64,000 nucleotides of DNA, taken from contig CATNEN010000003.1 in the NCBI GenBank assembly GCA_950097015.1, positions 2,247,501 through 2,311,500 on the forward strand, read 5' to 3'. Positions 41,601 through 56,600 of the stretch are shown here, piece by piece. The notes below the pieces were generated by a model. It was not told the origin of the DNA and searched no databases. It was given only the letters and a program-made list of their open reading frames with translations. This DNA is from Macrostomum hystrix (Eukaryota; Platyhelminthes; Macrostomidae). Numbering within the stretch: position 1 is the first letter of the stretch; the number at the start of each line of letters is the position of its first letter. The position numbers and the translations under genes were made by a program.

Positions 41601-44600
41601 TTGGCCGCCAAGTGCCAGGACTATGCCACGGCTCTGCTGGAACAGACTCGCAGCTCCGAGGAGCTGGCCATTGTGCTCAATCACGACGTTGGCGGAGCTC
41701 GCAGCCTGCCGGAGAGAGCCCTGGCCACCCTGGTGGCGGCCGAAACTGGCGAAGAACGGCTGCGATTGGCTAGACTGAAACTGGCTATCAAGTATAAGCA
41801 GAAGAAGGTTTGCCATTTGTTTGACCGTTTGTTGCTGGGCAGTTGCCAAGGCGTCTCTATAGAATATTCTAGGGATGAAACCTGACGAATAATGCTTTAT
41901 TCCGTAGATCCCAAAATATAGGGAAAAAATACTCGGATCCCATAAATCCTAAAATCCCCTAAAATCCTCAAATCCCAAAATTATTCGTTTTCCTGAAATC
42001 GTCAGATCCCAAAGTTCTTTAGATCCAAAATGTCCTAAAATCCCAAATATTATTAAATCCAAAACGTCCTTAAATCCAAAATATCCTAAAATCCCAAATA
42101 TCCTAAAATCCCAAATATCATTTGTAGAGACTTTAGTTAGTAGTCGAAAGTAACGCTCAACTGAGCGCTGCCCAGCGGGCGACACTATATATCCCAAATA
42201 TCCTTAAATCCAAAGTCCTAAAATCCAAATCCAAAAATCCCAAATATCATTAAATCCCAAATATCGTTAAATCCAAAATATCCTAAAATCCCAAATATCA
42301 TTAAATCCCAAATATCGTTGAATCCAAAATATCCTAAAATCCCAAATATCCTTAAATCCAAAGTCCTAAAATCCCAAATATCCAAAAATCCCAAATATCC
42401 TAAAATCCCAAATATCATTAAATCCCAAATATCCTTAAATCCAGTCCTAAAATCCCAAATATCCAAAAATCCCAAATATCCTAAAATCCCAAATATCATT
42501 AAATCCAAAATATCCTAAAATCCCAAATATCCTAAAATCCCAAATATCCTAAAATCCCAAATATCATTAAATCCAAAATATCCTAAAATCCCAAATATCA
42601 TTAAATCCCAAATATCCTTAAATCCAAAGCCCTAAAATCCCAAATATCCTAAAATCCCAAATATCCTAAAATCCCAAATATCCTAAAATCCCAAATATCC
42701 TAAAATCCCAAATATCCTAAAATCCCAAATATCCTAAAATCCCAAATATCCTAAAATCCCAAATATCCTAAAATCCCAAATATCCTTAAATCCAAAGTGT
42801 CCTTAAATCCCTAGTATTTCCCGATTGAGTTAAAGCATGCTGTAATCAAACTATAGAAATATTTCTGATAGTGATCAGCCTGTCATTTTTGTTGTTGTTC
42901 TTTTCAGATCATTTTAGTTTCCGTTAGAAGCAGATCTTGCCAGACAATCCCTGACAATGCAATTATAGAATCCACAGAAAATTATTTAACTATTCGCCGT
43001 TAGTTTCCTAATCCCCTTTGTCGGCTGTCAATAAAATCCCTATGCGGTCCAAGGTCAAATGTCATTTCCGTAGTCACGACCGAAAAAAGACAGCTTTTCC
43101 GCTAATCGGTTTTTAGTAAGAATCGCGCCAACTTGACGAACTGGGGGGATTATTCTCCCCTCACACACACACACCCAAAAATATTAAAGCCAGAATAGCT
43201 TATCAGTAATCCAGTTTTAGCATTATTAATCATATTTCTATAGAACATATAGTTGGTTTCTCGACCTGTTGAATTGTCGACCCAAGCGCAGCAATGTCTT
43301 TTTTGCTGCTGTTTTCTTTTAATCCGCGAGAACCAAGTTGAAAGTTTTGCATTAATTTGCATAAATTAATTCGTTAAACTATAGGAAAGCACTTGTTTTA
43401 CTGTTGCTGCTGCTGCTGCTTCCATATCTGAAAATAATCTGTCGATCCCCACTCCAGTTAACAACCAGTAAGAAAGTGCAAGGCTTAGAAAAAACACTTT
43501 TAAAATCAACTTTCCAGTAATTTTAATTTAGGAATCCGTAGAGGCGGGGGGAAGTGGGAAAACGAACTCAATTGAGCAGAGTAAATAGGAAGTTTGACGG
43601 ATCTACTAGCGCGTGTTTGACTTGCTTCAACCTGGCCGATGCACTTTTGCCGAATTTGCGCAGTGAACTCTCAGTATTTCATGTCCCAGCACTCAGATCT
43701 TAATTACCATTCTTAATTGAGTTTAACCGTTTTATCCCAAGGGGATTCAATTTCGACTGGAATTCTGGTCTCAAAAAAAGGAAACTTATGTTCTACTTCC
43801 CACGGTTCGAATTTTTCTGTTTTTTAATCTAGATCGAATATAGAAACGTGCACTTTTCCGTCAGATCCGAAATCTCTGTGTTTTTATCCCATCAGATCCC
43901 AATCTGTGTTATCCCATCTGATCCCAATATGTGTTATGCCATCTGATCACAATCTGTGTTTTTATCCCATCTGATCCCAATCCGTGTTTTTATCCCATCT
44001 GATCCCAATCTGTGTTATGACATCTAATCCCAATTTGTGTTATGCCATCTGATCCAAATCTGTGTTATGCCATCTGATCCCAATCTTTGATTTTATCCCA
44101 TCTGATCCCAATTTGTGTTATGCCATCTGATCCAAATCTGTGTTATGCCATCTGATCCCAATCTTTGATTTTATGCCATCTGATCCCAATCTGTGTTATC
44201 CCATCAGATCCCAATCTGTGTTTTTATCCCATCTGATCCCAATCCGTGTTTTTATCCCATCTGATCCCAATCTGTGTTATCCCAGCTGATCCCAATCTGT
44301 GTTTTTATCCCATCTGATCCCAATCCGTGTTTTTATCCCATCTGATCCCAATCTGTGTTATCCCATCAGATCCCAATCTGTGTTTTTATCCCATCTGATC
44401 CCAATATGTGTTATGCCATCTGATCACAATCTGTGTTTTTATCCCATCTGATCCCAATCCGTGTTTTTATCCCATCTGATCCAAATCTGTGTTTTTATCC
44501 CATCTGATCCCAATCCGTGTTTTTATCCCATCTGATCCCAATTTGTGTTATGCCATCTGATCCAAATCTGTGTTATGCCATCTGATCCCAATCTTTGATT

Positions 44601-47600
44601 TTATGCCATCTGATCCCAATCTGTGTTATCCCATCAGATCCCAATCTGTGTTTTTATCCCATCTGATCCCAATACGTGTTTTTATCCCATCTGATCCCAA
44701 TCTGTGTTTTTATCCCATCTGATCCCAATCTGTGTTATCCCATCTGATCCCAATCTGTGTTTTTATCCCATCTGATCCCAATCTGTGTTATCCCATCTGA
44801 TCCCAATCTGTGTTTTTATCCCATCTGATCCCAATACGTGTTTTTATCCCATCTGATCCAAATCTGTGTTTTTATCCCATCTGATCCCAATCTATGTTTT
44901 TATCCCATCTGATCCCAATCTGTGTTATGACATCTAATCCCAATTTGTGTTATCCCATCTGATCCCAATCTGTGTTAACCCATCTGATCCCAATTTGTGT
45001 TATGCCATCTGATCCAAATCTGTGTTATGCCATCTGATCCCAATCTTTGATTTTATCCCATCTGATCCCAATTTGTGTTATGCCATCTGATCCAAATCTG
45101 TGTTATCCCATCAGATCCCAATCTGTGTTTTTATCCCATCTGATCCCAATCTGTGTTTTTATCCCATCTGATCCCAATACGTGTTTTTATCCCATCTGAT
45201 CCCAATCTGTGTTATGCCATCTGATCCCAATCTGTGTTATCCCATCAGATCCCAATCTGTGTTTTTATCCCATCAGATCCCAATCTGTGATTTTATCCCA
45301 TCGGATCCCAGTCTGTGTTTTTATCCCATCTGATCCCAATCTGTGTTATGCCATCTGATCCCAATCTGTGTTTTTATCCCATCAGATCCCAATTTGGAGG
45401 ATATTTATTAGATCGCAATTTGGGTGTTTTATCCCTTTATATATACCTATACGAAAAAAGACGAAAAATCCTAAAAGTTTGTCAAATATCCCAATTATAC
45501 TCGAAAAATGGAAACTACAGTTCCTAAGAATTGCTTTTCCCAATTCAAATAGGCACTCCTGTTCGCCTGTTTTTGCCCGTTTTTTCTGTCTATAGATTCA
45601 AGGTCCCGGCACTATATAAAAATTGTTTACCTGTGAATCCCATGGTGATGGGGGTAAGGGATGCTGGCACATTAGGGTGGGGAACGGGCAAACAGGCAGC
45701 GGATAAGACAGGTGCGGAAGGACAAACTCTCTTACTAGTGGGGATCTCCATTGTAGTGCCCGCACTTTGGCCCCTGAATACTTTTGCTGCAGTCCGATCT
45801 CTGACATACTTTTTATAATTAATAAGGTAAACACAAAACAGACAGACTGCATGGTTGCAATTGAAACCTTAGCTGATAAACCGCAGTTGCAACAATAATT
45901 GAATCATTGTTTGGGAACTGCGCCACCTATTTTATGTTACTTTGCGCACTTTTATCTTCTGCCCGTCCGAACGAATCCTAACTCCCTGCATCTCTCTTCT
46001 CCCTGCATCTCTCTTCTACCTGCATCTCTCTTCTACCTGCATCTCTCTTATACCTGCATCTCTCTTATACCTGCATCTCTCTTATACCTGCATCTCTCTT
46101 CTCCCTGCATCTCTCTTCTACCTGCATCTCTCTTATACCTGCATCTCTCTTATACCTGCATCTCTCTTCTCCCTGCATCTCTCTTCTACCTGCATCTCTC
46201 TTCTCCCTGCATCTCTCTTCTCCCTGCATCTCTCTTCTCCCTGCATCTCTCTTCTACCTGCATCTGTCTTCTACCTGCATCTCTCTCTTCTCCCTGCATC
46301 TCTCTTCTACTTGCATCTCTCTCTTCTACCTGCATCTCTCTTCTACCTGCATCTGTCTTCTACCTGCATCTCTCTCTTCTCCCTGCATCTCTCTTCTACC
46401 TGCATCTGTCTTCTACCTGCATCTCTCTCTTCTCCCTGCATCTCTCTCTTCTACCTGCATCTCTCTCTTCTCCCTGCATCTCTCTTCTCCCTGCATCTCT
46501 CTTCTCCCTGCATCTCTCTCTTCTACCTGCATCTCTCTTCTCCCTGCATCTCTCTTCTCCCTGCATCTCTCTTCTCCCTGCATCTCTCTTCTCCCTGCAT
46601 CTCTCTTCTCCCTGCATCTCTCTTCTCCCTGCATCTCTCTTCTCCCTGCATCTCTCTTCTACCTGCATCTCTCTCTTCTACCTGCATCTCTCTTCTACCT
46701 GCATCTGTCTTCTACCTGCATCTCTCTCTTCTCCCTGCATCTCTCTTCTACCTGCATCTGTCTTCTACCTGCATCTCTCTCTTCTCCCTGCATCTCTCTT
46801 CTACCTGCATCTGTCTTCTACCTGCATCTCTCTCTTCTCCCTGCATCTCTCTTCTACCTGCATCTGTCTTCTACCTGCATCTGTCTTCTACCTGCATCTC
46901 TCTCTTCTCCCTGCATCTCTCTTCTACCTGCATCTGTCTTCTACCTGCATCTCTCTCTTCTCCCTGCATCTCTCTTCTACCTGCATCTGTCTTCTACCTG
47001 CATCTCTCTCTTCTCCCTGCATCTCTCTTCTACTTGCATCTCTCTCTTCTACCTGCATCTCTCTTCTACCTGCATCTGTCTTCTACCTGCATCTCTCTCT
47101 TCTCCCTGCATCTCTCTTCTACCTGCATCTGTCTTCTACCTGCATCTCTCTCTTCTCGCTGTATCTCTCTCTTCTCCTTGCATCTCTCTCTTCTACCTTC
47201 ATCTCGCTTCACTCCATGCATCTCTCTGTTCTGTGCCAGAGCCGTTAACACGATTGCCTTTCGCACCAAGTTCGATTCCGCTTCGAGGTCACATTTATTT
47301 GGTGCGCAGTCGCGGAGAGAAGGCTTGGGGGCTCGTCGTGCAATTTACGCCCTTGAGGGCCAACCTCCAAGGCACAGTGAGTGTTTACACTGCCTGACGA
47401 TGAGAAAGTCAGGGCAGATGTACACACCTGTGTGAACGTGTGCCTGCGTACGGTATCTGTGTGCGTGTGTGCTCAGGAGTCAGCAGAATGGGCAGAAGTG
47501 CCTCCTCGCTGGATGTAGGTTCAGTGTCACCAAGCGATGTGCCATTGCCCGCAGCCCTCATGCAAAAAATATGCATCTCTCTTTCTATACTCTTCAAATC

Positions 47601-50600
47601 TCTCCCATTTTCTGAGCAGTCTCAGTTAACATGGCCTCTCTCTACTCCCTCCCGATGCATCCGGCAGTTCGTGGCGCACCCGCACTGCCAGCAGCTCCTA
47701 GCAGCTCTATGGTACGAAGGCCTGCCCGGATTCCGTCGGAAGCCGTTGTTCTTTCAAGTCGGCATGATCGGCGCCTACGCGGCGGTGTTCCCATTGTTGG
47801 CCTTTGTGTACCTATTGTTCCCGGGCTCGCGACTCGGCCAACAGATGCGAAAGCCGTTTATAAAGTTCATTTGTCACAGCGCCTCCTACCTCCTGTTCCT
47901 GGGTTTCTTAGTTCTGGCTGCCGTGCGCATCGAGGATGTCATGCTGGACACAATGGACACCAAGCTGGCGGAGAGGGGCTCCCTACCTTCAATAGTCGAG
48001 TGGATTATCGTTGTTTACGTGCTGGGTAAGCGGCTTTTGATAAAACAGGTGTCGACTGAACGGATTATCGAGTGTAGGTTAGATGAATTATCGTGGGTAG
48101 GTTAGATGGATTATCGTGGGTAGGTTAGATGGATTATCGAGCGTAGGTTAGATGGATTATCGTGGGTAGGTTAGATTGATTATCGTGGGTAGGTTAGATG
48201 AATTATCGTGGGTAGGTTAGATGGATTATCGTGAGAAGGTTAGATAGATTATCGTGAGAAGGTTAGATGGATTATCGTGGGTAGGTTAGATGGATTATCG
48301 GAAGTAGGTTAGTTGGATTATCGTGGGTAGGTTAGATGGATTATCGGAAATAGGTTAGTTGGATTATCGTGAGAAGGTTAGATGGATTATCGTGGGTAGG
48401 TTAGATGGATTATCGGAAGTAGGTTAGATGGATTATCGTGAGAAGGTTAGATAGATTATCGGAAGTGGGTTAGTTGGATTATCGTGAGAAGGTTAGATGG
48501 ATTATCGGAAGTAGGTTAGATGGATTATCGTGGGTAGGTTAGATGGATTATCGGAAGTAGGTTAGACGGATTATCGTGAGAAGGTTAGATTGATTATCGT
48601 GGGTAGGTTAGATGGATTATCGGAAGTAGGTTAGATGGATTATCGTGAGAAGGTTAGATTGATTATCGTGGGTAGGTTAGATGGATTATCGGAAGTGGGT
48701 TAGTTGGATTATCGTGAGAAGGTTAGATGGATTATCGGAAGTAGGTTAGATGGATTATCGTGAGAAGGTTAGATGGATTATCGAGCGTAGGTTAGATGGG
48801 TTATCATTTGTAGGTTAGATGGATTATCGTGTGTAGGTTAGATTGATTATCATTGGTAAGATAGATGGATTATCGAGTGTAAGATAGATGGATTATCGAT
48901 AGTTGGTAAGATGGATTATCGATAGTAGGTAAGATGGATTATCGATAGTAGGTAAGATGGATTATCGATAGTTGGTAAGATGGATTATCGATAGTAGGTA
49001 AGATGGATTATCGATAGTTGGTAAGATGGATTATCGATAGTAGGTAAGATGGATTATCGATAGTTGGTAAGATGGATTATCGATAGTAGGTAAGATGGAT
49101 TATCGATAGTAGGTAAGATGGATTATCGATAGCTGGTAAGATGGATTATCGATAGTAGGTAAGATGGATTATCGATAGTTGGTAAGATGGATTATCGATA
49201 GTAGGTAAGATAGATTATCGAGAGTAGGTTAGATGGATTATCGAGAGTAGTTTAGATGGATTATCGATAGTAGGTTAGATGGATTATCGTGAGAAGGTTA
49301 GATAGATTATCGGAAGTGGGTTAGTTGGATTATCGTGAGAAGGTTAGATGGATTATCGGAAGTAGGTTAGATGGATTATCGTGGGTAGGTTAGATGGATT
49401 ATCGGAAGTAGGTTAGATGGATTATCGTGAGAAGGTTAGATTGATTATCGTGGGTAGGTTAGATGGATTATCGGAAGTAGGTTAGATGGATTATCGTGAG
49501 AAGGTTAGATTGATTATCGTGGGTAGGTTAGATGGATTATCGGAAGTGGGTTAGTTGGATTATCGTGAGAAGGTTAGATGGATTATCGGAAGTAGGTTAG
49601 ATGGATTATCGTGAGAAGGTTAGATGGATTATCGAGCGTAGGTTAGATGGGTTATCATTTGTAGGTTAGATGGATTATAGTGTGTAGGTTAGATGGATTA
49701 TCGTTGGTAAGATAGATGGATTATCGAGTGTAAGATAGATGGATTATCGATAGTTGGTAAGATGGATTATCGATAGTAGGTAAGATGGATTATCGATAGT
49801 TGGTAAGATGGATTATCGATAGTAGGTAAGATGGATTATCGATAGTTGGTAAGATGGATTATCGATAGTAGGTAAGATGGATTATCGATAGTTGGTAAGA
49901 TGGATTATCGATAGTAGGTAAGATGGATTATCGATAGTTGGTAAGATGGATTATCGATAGTTGGTAAGATGGATTATCGATAGTAGGTAAGATGGATTAT
50001 CGATAGTTGGTAAGATGGATTATCGATAGTTGGTAAGATGGGTTATCGATAGTAGGTAAGATGGATTATCGATAGTTGGTAAGATGGATTATCGATAGTA
50101 GGTAAGATGGATTATCGATAGTTGGTAAGATGGATTATTGATAGTTGATAAGATGGATTATCGATAGTAGGTAAGATGGATTATCGATAGTTGGTAAGAT
50201 GGATTATCGATAGTTGGTAAGATGGATTATCGATAGTAGGTAAGATAGATTATCGAGAGTAGGTTAGATGGATTATCGAGAGTAGTTTAGATGGATTATC
50301 GATAGTAGGTTAGATGGATTATCGAGAGTAGGTTAGATGGATTATCGATAGTAGGTTAGATGGATTATCGATAGTAGGTTAGATGGATTATCGAGAGTAG
50401 GTTAGATGGATTATCGAGGAGAGATATTAAAGATAATTTCTTTATATTAATTCTAAATGAAGTGGTTTGCATTTGTTGAAGATTTAAAATACGAGTCGTA
50501 GTTAATCTGCCCTCAGCTGCATGCATGTGACAGAAAGCAAAGCAAGATTCCAAGACTGACTAAAATAGGATACAGTTGTGTTTTGCAGTCAGATTTTAAA

Positions 50601-53600
50601 TTATGAAGTGACGAGTACAGAATGCAATTATAGAAAATGTGTAGCAGATGCTGTGACCTGGTTTTTGGCAGCTGGTAACATTGCTTTTTCTGTAATACCA
50701 CAGCATCTCTTCATTCTATCATTCTAGCTCTCGCCTCTCCCTACATCTCTCTCCTCTCCCTACATCTCTCTCCTCTCCCTACATCTCTCTCCTCTCCCTA
50801 CATCTCTCTCCTCTCCCTACATCTCTAGCTCTCCTCTCCCTACATCTCACTCCTCTCCCTACAACTCTCTCCTCTCCCTACATCTTCTGTCTTCTATCTT
50901 CTGTCCCAAAATCTATTCTCTCCCAAAATCTCTTCTCTCCCAAAATTTATTGTCTCCCAAAATCTCTTTCCTCCAAAAATCTCTTCTCTCCTAAAATCTC
51001 TTCTGTCCCAAAATCTATTCTCTCCCAAAATATCTTCTCTCCCAAAATTTATTCTCGCCCAAAATCTCTTCTCTCCCAAAATTTATTGTCTCCAAAAATC
51101 TCTTCTCTCCCAAATCTCTTCTGTCCCAAAATCTCTTCTCTCCCAAAATATCTTCTGTCCCAAAAATTTTTTGTCTCCTAAAATCTCTTCTCTCCTAAAA
51201 TCTCTTCTGTCCCAAAATCTCTTCTCTCCCAAAATCTCTTCTCTCCCAAAATTTATTGTCTCCAAAAATCTCTTCTCTCCTAAAATCTCTTCTGTCCCAA
51301 AATCTCTTCTCTCCCAAAATATCTTCTGTCCCAAAAATTTTTTGTCTCCTAAAATCTCTTTTCTCCAAAAATCTCTTCTCTCCTAAAATCTCTTCTCTCC
51401 TAAAATCTCTTCTATCCCAAAATCTCTTCTCTCCTAAAATCTCTTCTCTCCTAAAATCTCTTCTCTCCCAAATCTCTTCTGTCCCAAAATCTCTTCTTTC
51501 CAAAAATCTCTTCTCTCCTAAAATCTCTTCTCTCCTAAAATCTCTTCTCTCCTAAAATCTCTTCTCTCCTAAAATCTCTTCTCTCCCAAATCTCTTCTGT
51601 CCCAAAATCTCTTCTTTCCAAAAATCTCTTCTCTCCTAAAATCTCTTCTCTCCTAAAATCTCTTCTCTCCTAAAATCTCTTCTCTCCCAAATCTCTTCTG
51701 TCCCAAAATCTCTTCTTTCCAAAAATCTCTTCTCTCCTAAAATCTCTTCTCTCCTAAAATCTCTTCTCTCCCAAAATCTCTTCTGTCCCAAAATCTCTTC
51801 TTTCCAAAAATCTCTTCTCTCCTAAAATATATTCTCTCCTAAAATCTCTTCTCTCCCAAATCTCTTCTGTCCCAAAATCTCTTCTTTCCAAAAATCTCTT
51901 CTCTCCCAAAATATCTTCTCTCCAAAAATCTCTTCTCTCCTAAAATCTCTTCTCTCCCAAAATCTCTTCTCTCCCAACATTTATTCTCTCCCAAAATATA
52001 TTCTCTCCCAAAATCTCTTCTATCCCAAAATCTCTTCTCTCCCAAAATTTCTTCTGTCCCAAAATCTATTCTCTCCCAAAATCTATTCTCTCCCAAAATC
52101 TATTCTCTCCTAAAATCTCTTCTCTTCTAAAATATCTTCTCTCCTAAAATCTATTGTCTCCCAAAATATTTTCTCTCCCAAAATATCTGCTCTCCTAAAA
52201 TGTCTTCTCTCCTAAAATATATTCTCTCCCAAAATCTATTCTCTCCTAAAATCTCTTCTCTTCTAAAATATCTTCTCTCCTAAAATCTATTGTCTCCCAA
52301 AATATTTTCTCTCCCAAAATATCTTCTCTCCTAAAATGTCTTCTCTCCTAAAATATATTCTCTCCCAAAATCTCTTCTCTCCCAAAATATATTCTCTCCT
52401 AAAATCTCTTCTCTTACAAAATCTCTTCTCTCCCAAAATCTCTTCTCTCCCAAAATCTCTTCTCTCCAAAAATCTCTTGTCTCCCTAAATATCTTCTCTC
52501 CCCTTTCTCTGCATCTTCTTTATAAACGTAGGTCGATTTTCACAGCCCAACTTGCTCGAACAAGGAACCCACAATACTTTCTGATCTTATCAGTCAGTGC
52601 TAAAGCAGAAATTTCATACTGTAAATGTCAATTGCGGCAATAGAAGCAAATGCACTTATAATACGCCAGATTATTGTAAAATCCACAAACTAAAACCCAC
52701 TCTTGTCCAACTGTAGGTAGAAATATAGTCTATAGACACCATGTTTAGATTGTTCCTAAATAATTTGGTTTTTATGTATCAATCTGGACTAGGGTCCACT
52801 TATTAGATTTAGGCCAGACAAGTGGAAAGATAGAATAATTGGATTTCTATGCCATTATAGCAAACAATTTGGTTTGCGTTTGTATCTGCTCTCTATTGTC
52901 TACTCTCTATTGTCTGCTCTCTATTGTCTGCTCTCTATTGTCTGCTCTCTATTGTCTGCTCTCTATTGTCTACTCTCTATTGTCTACTCTCTATTGTCTA
53001 CTCTCTATTGTCTATTGTCTACTCTCTATTGTCTACTCTCTATTGTCTACTCTCTATTGTCTACTCTCTATTGTCTACTCTCTATTGTCTACTCTCTATT
53101 GTCTACTCTCTATTGTCTATTATCTATTGTCTGCTCTCTATTGTCTGCTCTCTATTGTCTACTCTCTATTGTCTACTCTCTATTGTCTACTCTCTATTGT
53201 CTGCTCTCTATTGTCTGCTCTCTATTGTCTGCTCTCTATTGTCTACTCTCTATTGTCTACTCTCTATTGTCTACTCTCTATTGTCTATTGTCAACTCTCT
53301 ATTGTCTACTCTCTATTGTCTACTCTCTATTGTCTACTCTCTATTGTCTACTCTCTATTGTCTATTATCTATTGTCTGCTCTCTATTGTCTACTCTCTAT
53401 TGTCTACTCTCTATTGTCTGCTCTCTATTGTCTGCTCTCTATTGTCTGCTCTCTATTGTCTACTCTCTATTGTCTATTATCTATTGTCTACTCTCTATTG
53501 TCTACTCTCTATTGCCTATTATCTATTGTCTACTCTCTATTGTCTACTCTCTATTCTCTTCTCTCTATTCTCTACTCTCTATTGTCTACTCTCTATTGTC

Positions 53601-56600
53601 TACTCTCTATTCTCTTCTCTCTATTGTCTACTCTCTATTGTCTGCTCTCTATTGTCTACTCTCTATTCTCTTCTCTCTATTGTCTACTCTCTATTGTCTA
53701 TTATCTATTGTCTACTCTCTATTGTCTACTCTCTATTGTCTATTGTCTACTCTCTATTGTCTACTCTCTATTGTCTACTCTCTATTGTCTACTCTCTATT
53801 GTCTATTGTCTACTCTCTATTGTCTACTCTCTATTGTCTACTCTCTATTGTCTACTCTCTATTGTCTGCTCTCTATTCTCTACTCTCTATTGTCTATTGT
53901 CTACTCTCTATTGTCTCATCTCTATTGTCTGCTCTCTATTGTCTACTCTCTATTTTCTGCTCTCTATTGTCTGCTCTCTATTGTCTGCTCTCTATTGTCT
54001 CATCTCTATTGTCTGCTCTCTATTGTCTCATCTCTATTGTCTGCTCTCTATTGTCTATTATCTATTGTCTGCTCTCTATCGTCTGCTCTCTATTGTCTAC
54101 TCTCTATTGTCTACTCTCTATTGTCTCATCTCCATTGTCTGCTCTCTATTGTCTACTCTCTATTGTCTACTCTCTATGGTCTACTCTCTATTGTCTACTC
54201 TCTATTGTCTACTCTCTATTGTCTACTCTCTATTGTCTACTCTCTATTGTCTACTCTCTATTGTCTATTATCTATTGTCTACTCTCTATTGTCTACTCTC
54301 TATTGTCTATTGTCTACTCTCTATTGTCTACTCTCTATTGTCTACTCTCTATTCTCTACTCTCTATTGTCTACTCTCTATTGTCTACTCTCTATTGTCTA
54401 CTCTCTATTGTCTACTATCTATTGTCTACTCTCTATTGTCTACTCTCTATTGTCTACTCTCTATTGTCTGCTCTCTATTCTCTACTCTCTATTGTCTACT
54501 CTCTATTGTCTACTCTCTATTGTCTACTCTCTATTGTCTATTATCTATTGTCTACTCTCTATTGTCTACTGTCTATTGTCTATTGTCTACTCTCTATTGT
54601 CTACTCTCTATTGTCTACTCTCTATTGTCTACTCTCTATTGTCTACTCTCTATTGTCTACTCTCTATTGTCTACTATCTATTGTCTACTCTCTATTGTCT
54701 ACTCTCTATTGTCTACTCTCTATTGTCTGCTCTCTATTCTCTACTCTCTATTGTCTACTCTCTATTGTCTACTCTCTATTGTCTACTCTCTATTGTCTAC
54801 TCTCTATTGTCTACTCTCTATTGTCTACTCTCTATTGTCTACTCTCTATTGTCTACTCTCTATTCTCTACTCTCTATTGTCTACTCTCTATTGTCTACTC
54901 TCTATTGTCTACTCTCTATTGTCTATTATCTATTGTCTACTCTCTATTGTCTACTCTCTATTGTCTATTGTCTACTCTCTATTGTCTACTCTCTATTGTC
55001 TACTCTCTATTGTCTGCTCTCTATTGTCTACTCTCTATTGTCTACTCTCTATTGTCTACTCTCTATTGTCTACTCTCTATTGTCTACTCTCTATTGTCTA
55101 CTCTATATTGTCTACTCTCTTTTGTCTACTCTCTATTGTCTACTCTCTATTGTCTACTCTCTCTCACTAGGTTAATATCGTCTTGCAATAGCCTCATTGA
55201 AACCTGATTATAAATTTCTATTAAATGTATTAATCCAGACATTACATATGATGGTGACATATTTTCTAATCGATACGATATAATTTCCAAATCAACCAGG
55301 TTTCGTCTGGCAGGAAGTCAAACAGCTGTGGAGCGAAGGCGTAAAAGCCTATGTGACTGACATGTGGAACCTGTTAGACTTTGTCACTAATTCTTTGTAC
55401 ATCGCTACCATAACACTGCGTGGCGTTGCTTGGTATCTGGTGAGTGGAATTGTGCAATTTTAATTCAATTACAAAATGGAGAAACACGACTGCAAAGAAT
55501 GGAAGTTTCCATTCATTCAAGGTCATTGTCTAAAAGTTCTTTCTAGGAGAAAACCTGGTTGTCAAAGTCAGATGATTGAATCATGGAATTTTCCGTTTTT
55601 TTCAACGCGCCTATATTAAGATGGATATTTTCATTATTTAAGAGTAGGAAGAACACGAGGGTATTGATTTTCAAATTCTATTTCAAACAAACAAACAAAC
55701 AAACAAACAAACAACCAAACAAACAAACAAACAAACAAACAAACAAACGCCCGCGGGGAGGGGGTGGTCGTGTGTACCCGATCCCCGTGGTCTTTCCCAG
55801 TAGTCCTTCTATTGTCTTGATTGAGTCTTTGTTTTCGTAGGAAATTATATTCATTCAAGGTCAATATTGAAGTGAAAATTATTCTTTTTTATTCTAGTCA
55901 GCCTCTCGGCTTTAAATTTTCAATTCAGCTAATTGAACCCGTCAGGTTGTGAAATTTTTATGCTTTCACGCGAAAGAAAAAATCTAATTTATGTAATGCA
56001 AAAAATCATCTAGAATGATTCATAATAGTTGGGAAGTTTGGACGCGGCTTGTTAATCCCATTTCCCAATACCACTGACAGTTCCCTAATCCTATATGTGT
56101 GTATCATACAATGTGTATAGTTTAGCAGTTCATTCTAAAGTGTAATTTCTGTTGCATATTACTGTCAAAACTGTTAACGATCCAGACAGACGCTTCGCGC
56201 TCAATAACTCTTCTCTCCATATACTTGCTGTGCAGTTTTCTTGCGTGTGTTGCATTCGATCAATCAGAACTCTCACTTCTCAATCCACTGAGAGGGACCC
56301 CCCGGTCTCTATTCTAATATGGACTCAAGCCTTCAAAACTGGACACTTTGCCCCAGTTGAGCTGGCAGTTTGAGTAGTGGACCTTGGTAAGTTTGGAGCT
56401 GAGTTCTAGAAAAACAGCCTGTGTTTCAATATAAGAATGTGCTCAAGCACTGACTACATGCACTACAAGTATCTTAGTGATAGAATATTTTATTTCAATA
56501 ATTCAGGGGGGAAATATTAACAATTCTGCAGTTCCTATCAAAGTCTGCTTCATAAAAACCATGACAGATCGCTCTCGGATAATCACTCTAGGATAATCAC

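Noticed and set aside
41499-41849. Minus-strand 116-codon frame over TRPC exon 3
   Set aside because: Antisense shadow of a well-supported exon.
47440-47667. Upstream extension of the TRPC exon 4 reading frame
   Set aside because: The conserved TRPC sequence begins at FVAHP, directly after an acceptor at 47667, and joins exon 3 in frame; the upstream codons are intron.
52839-55207. Three overlapping frames of 748-778 codons of Leu/Ser/Tyr repeats
   Set aside because: Products of the 14-bp intronic array; identical peptide repeats in all three frames show there is no coding selection.
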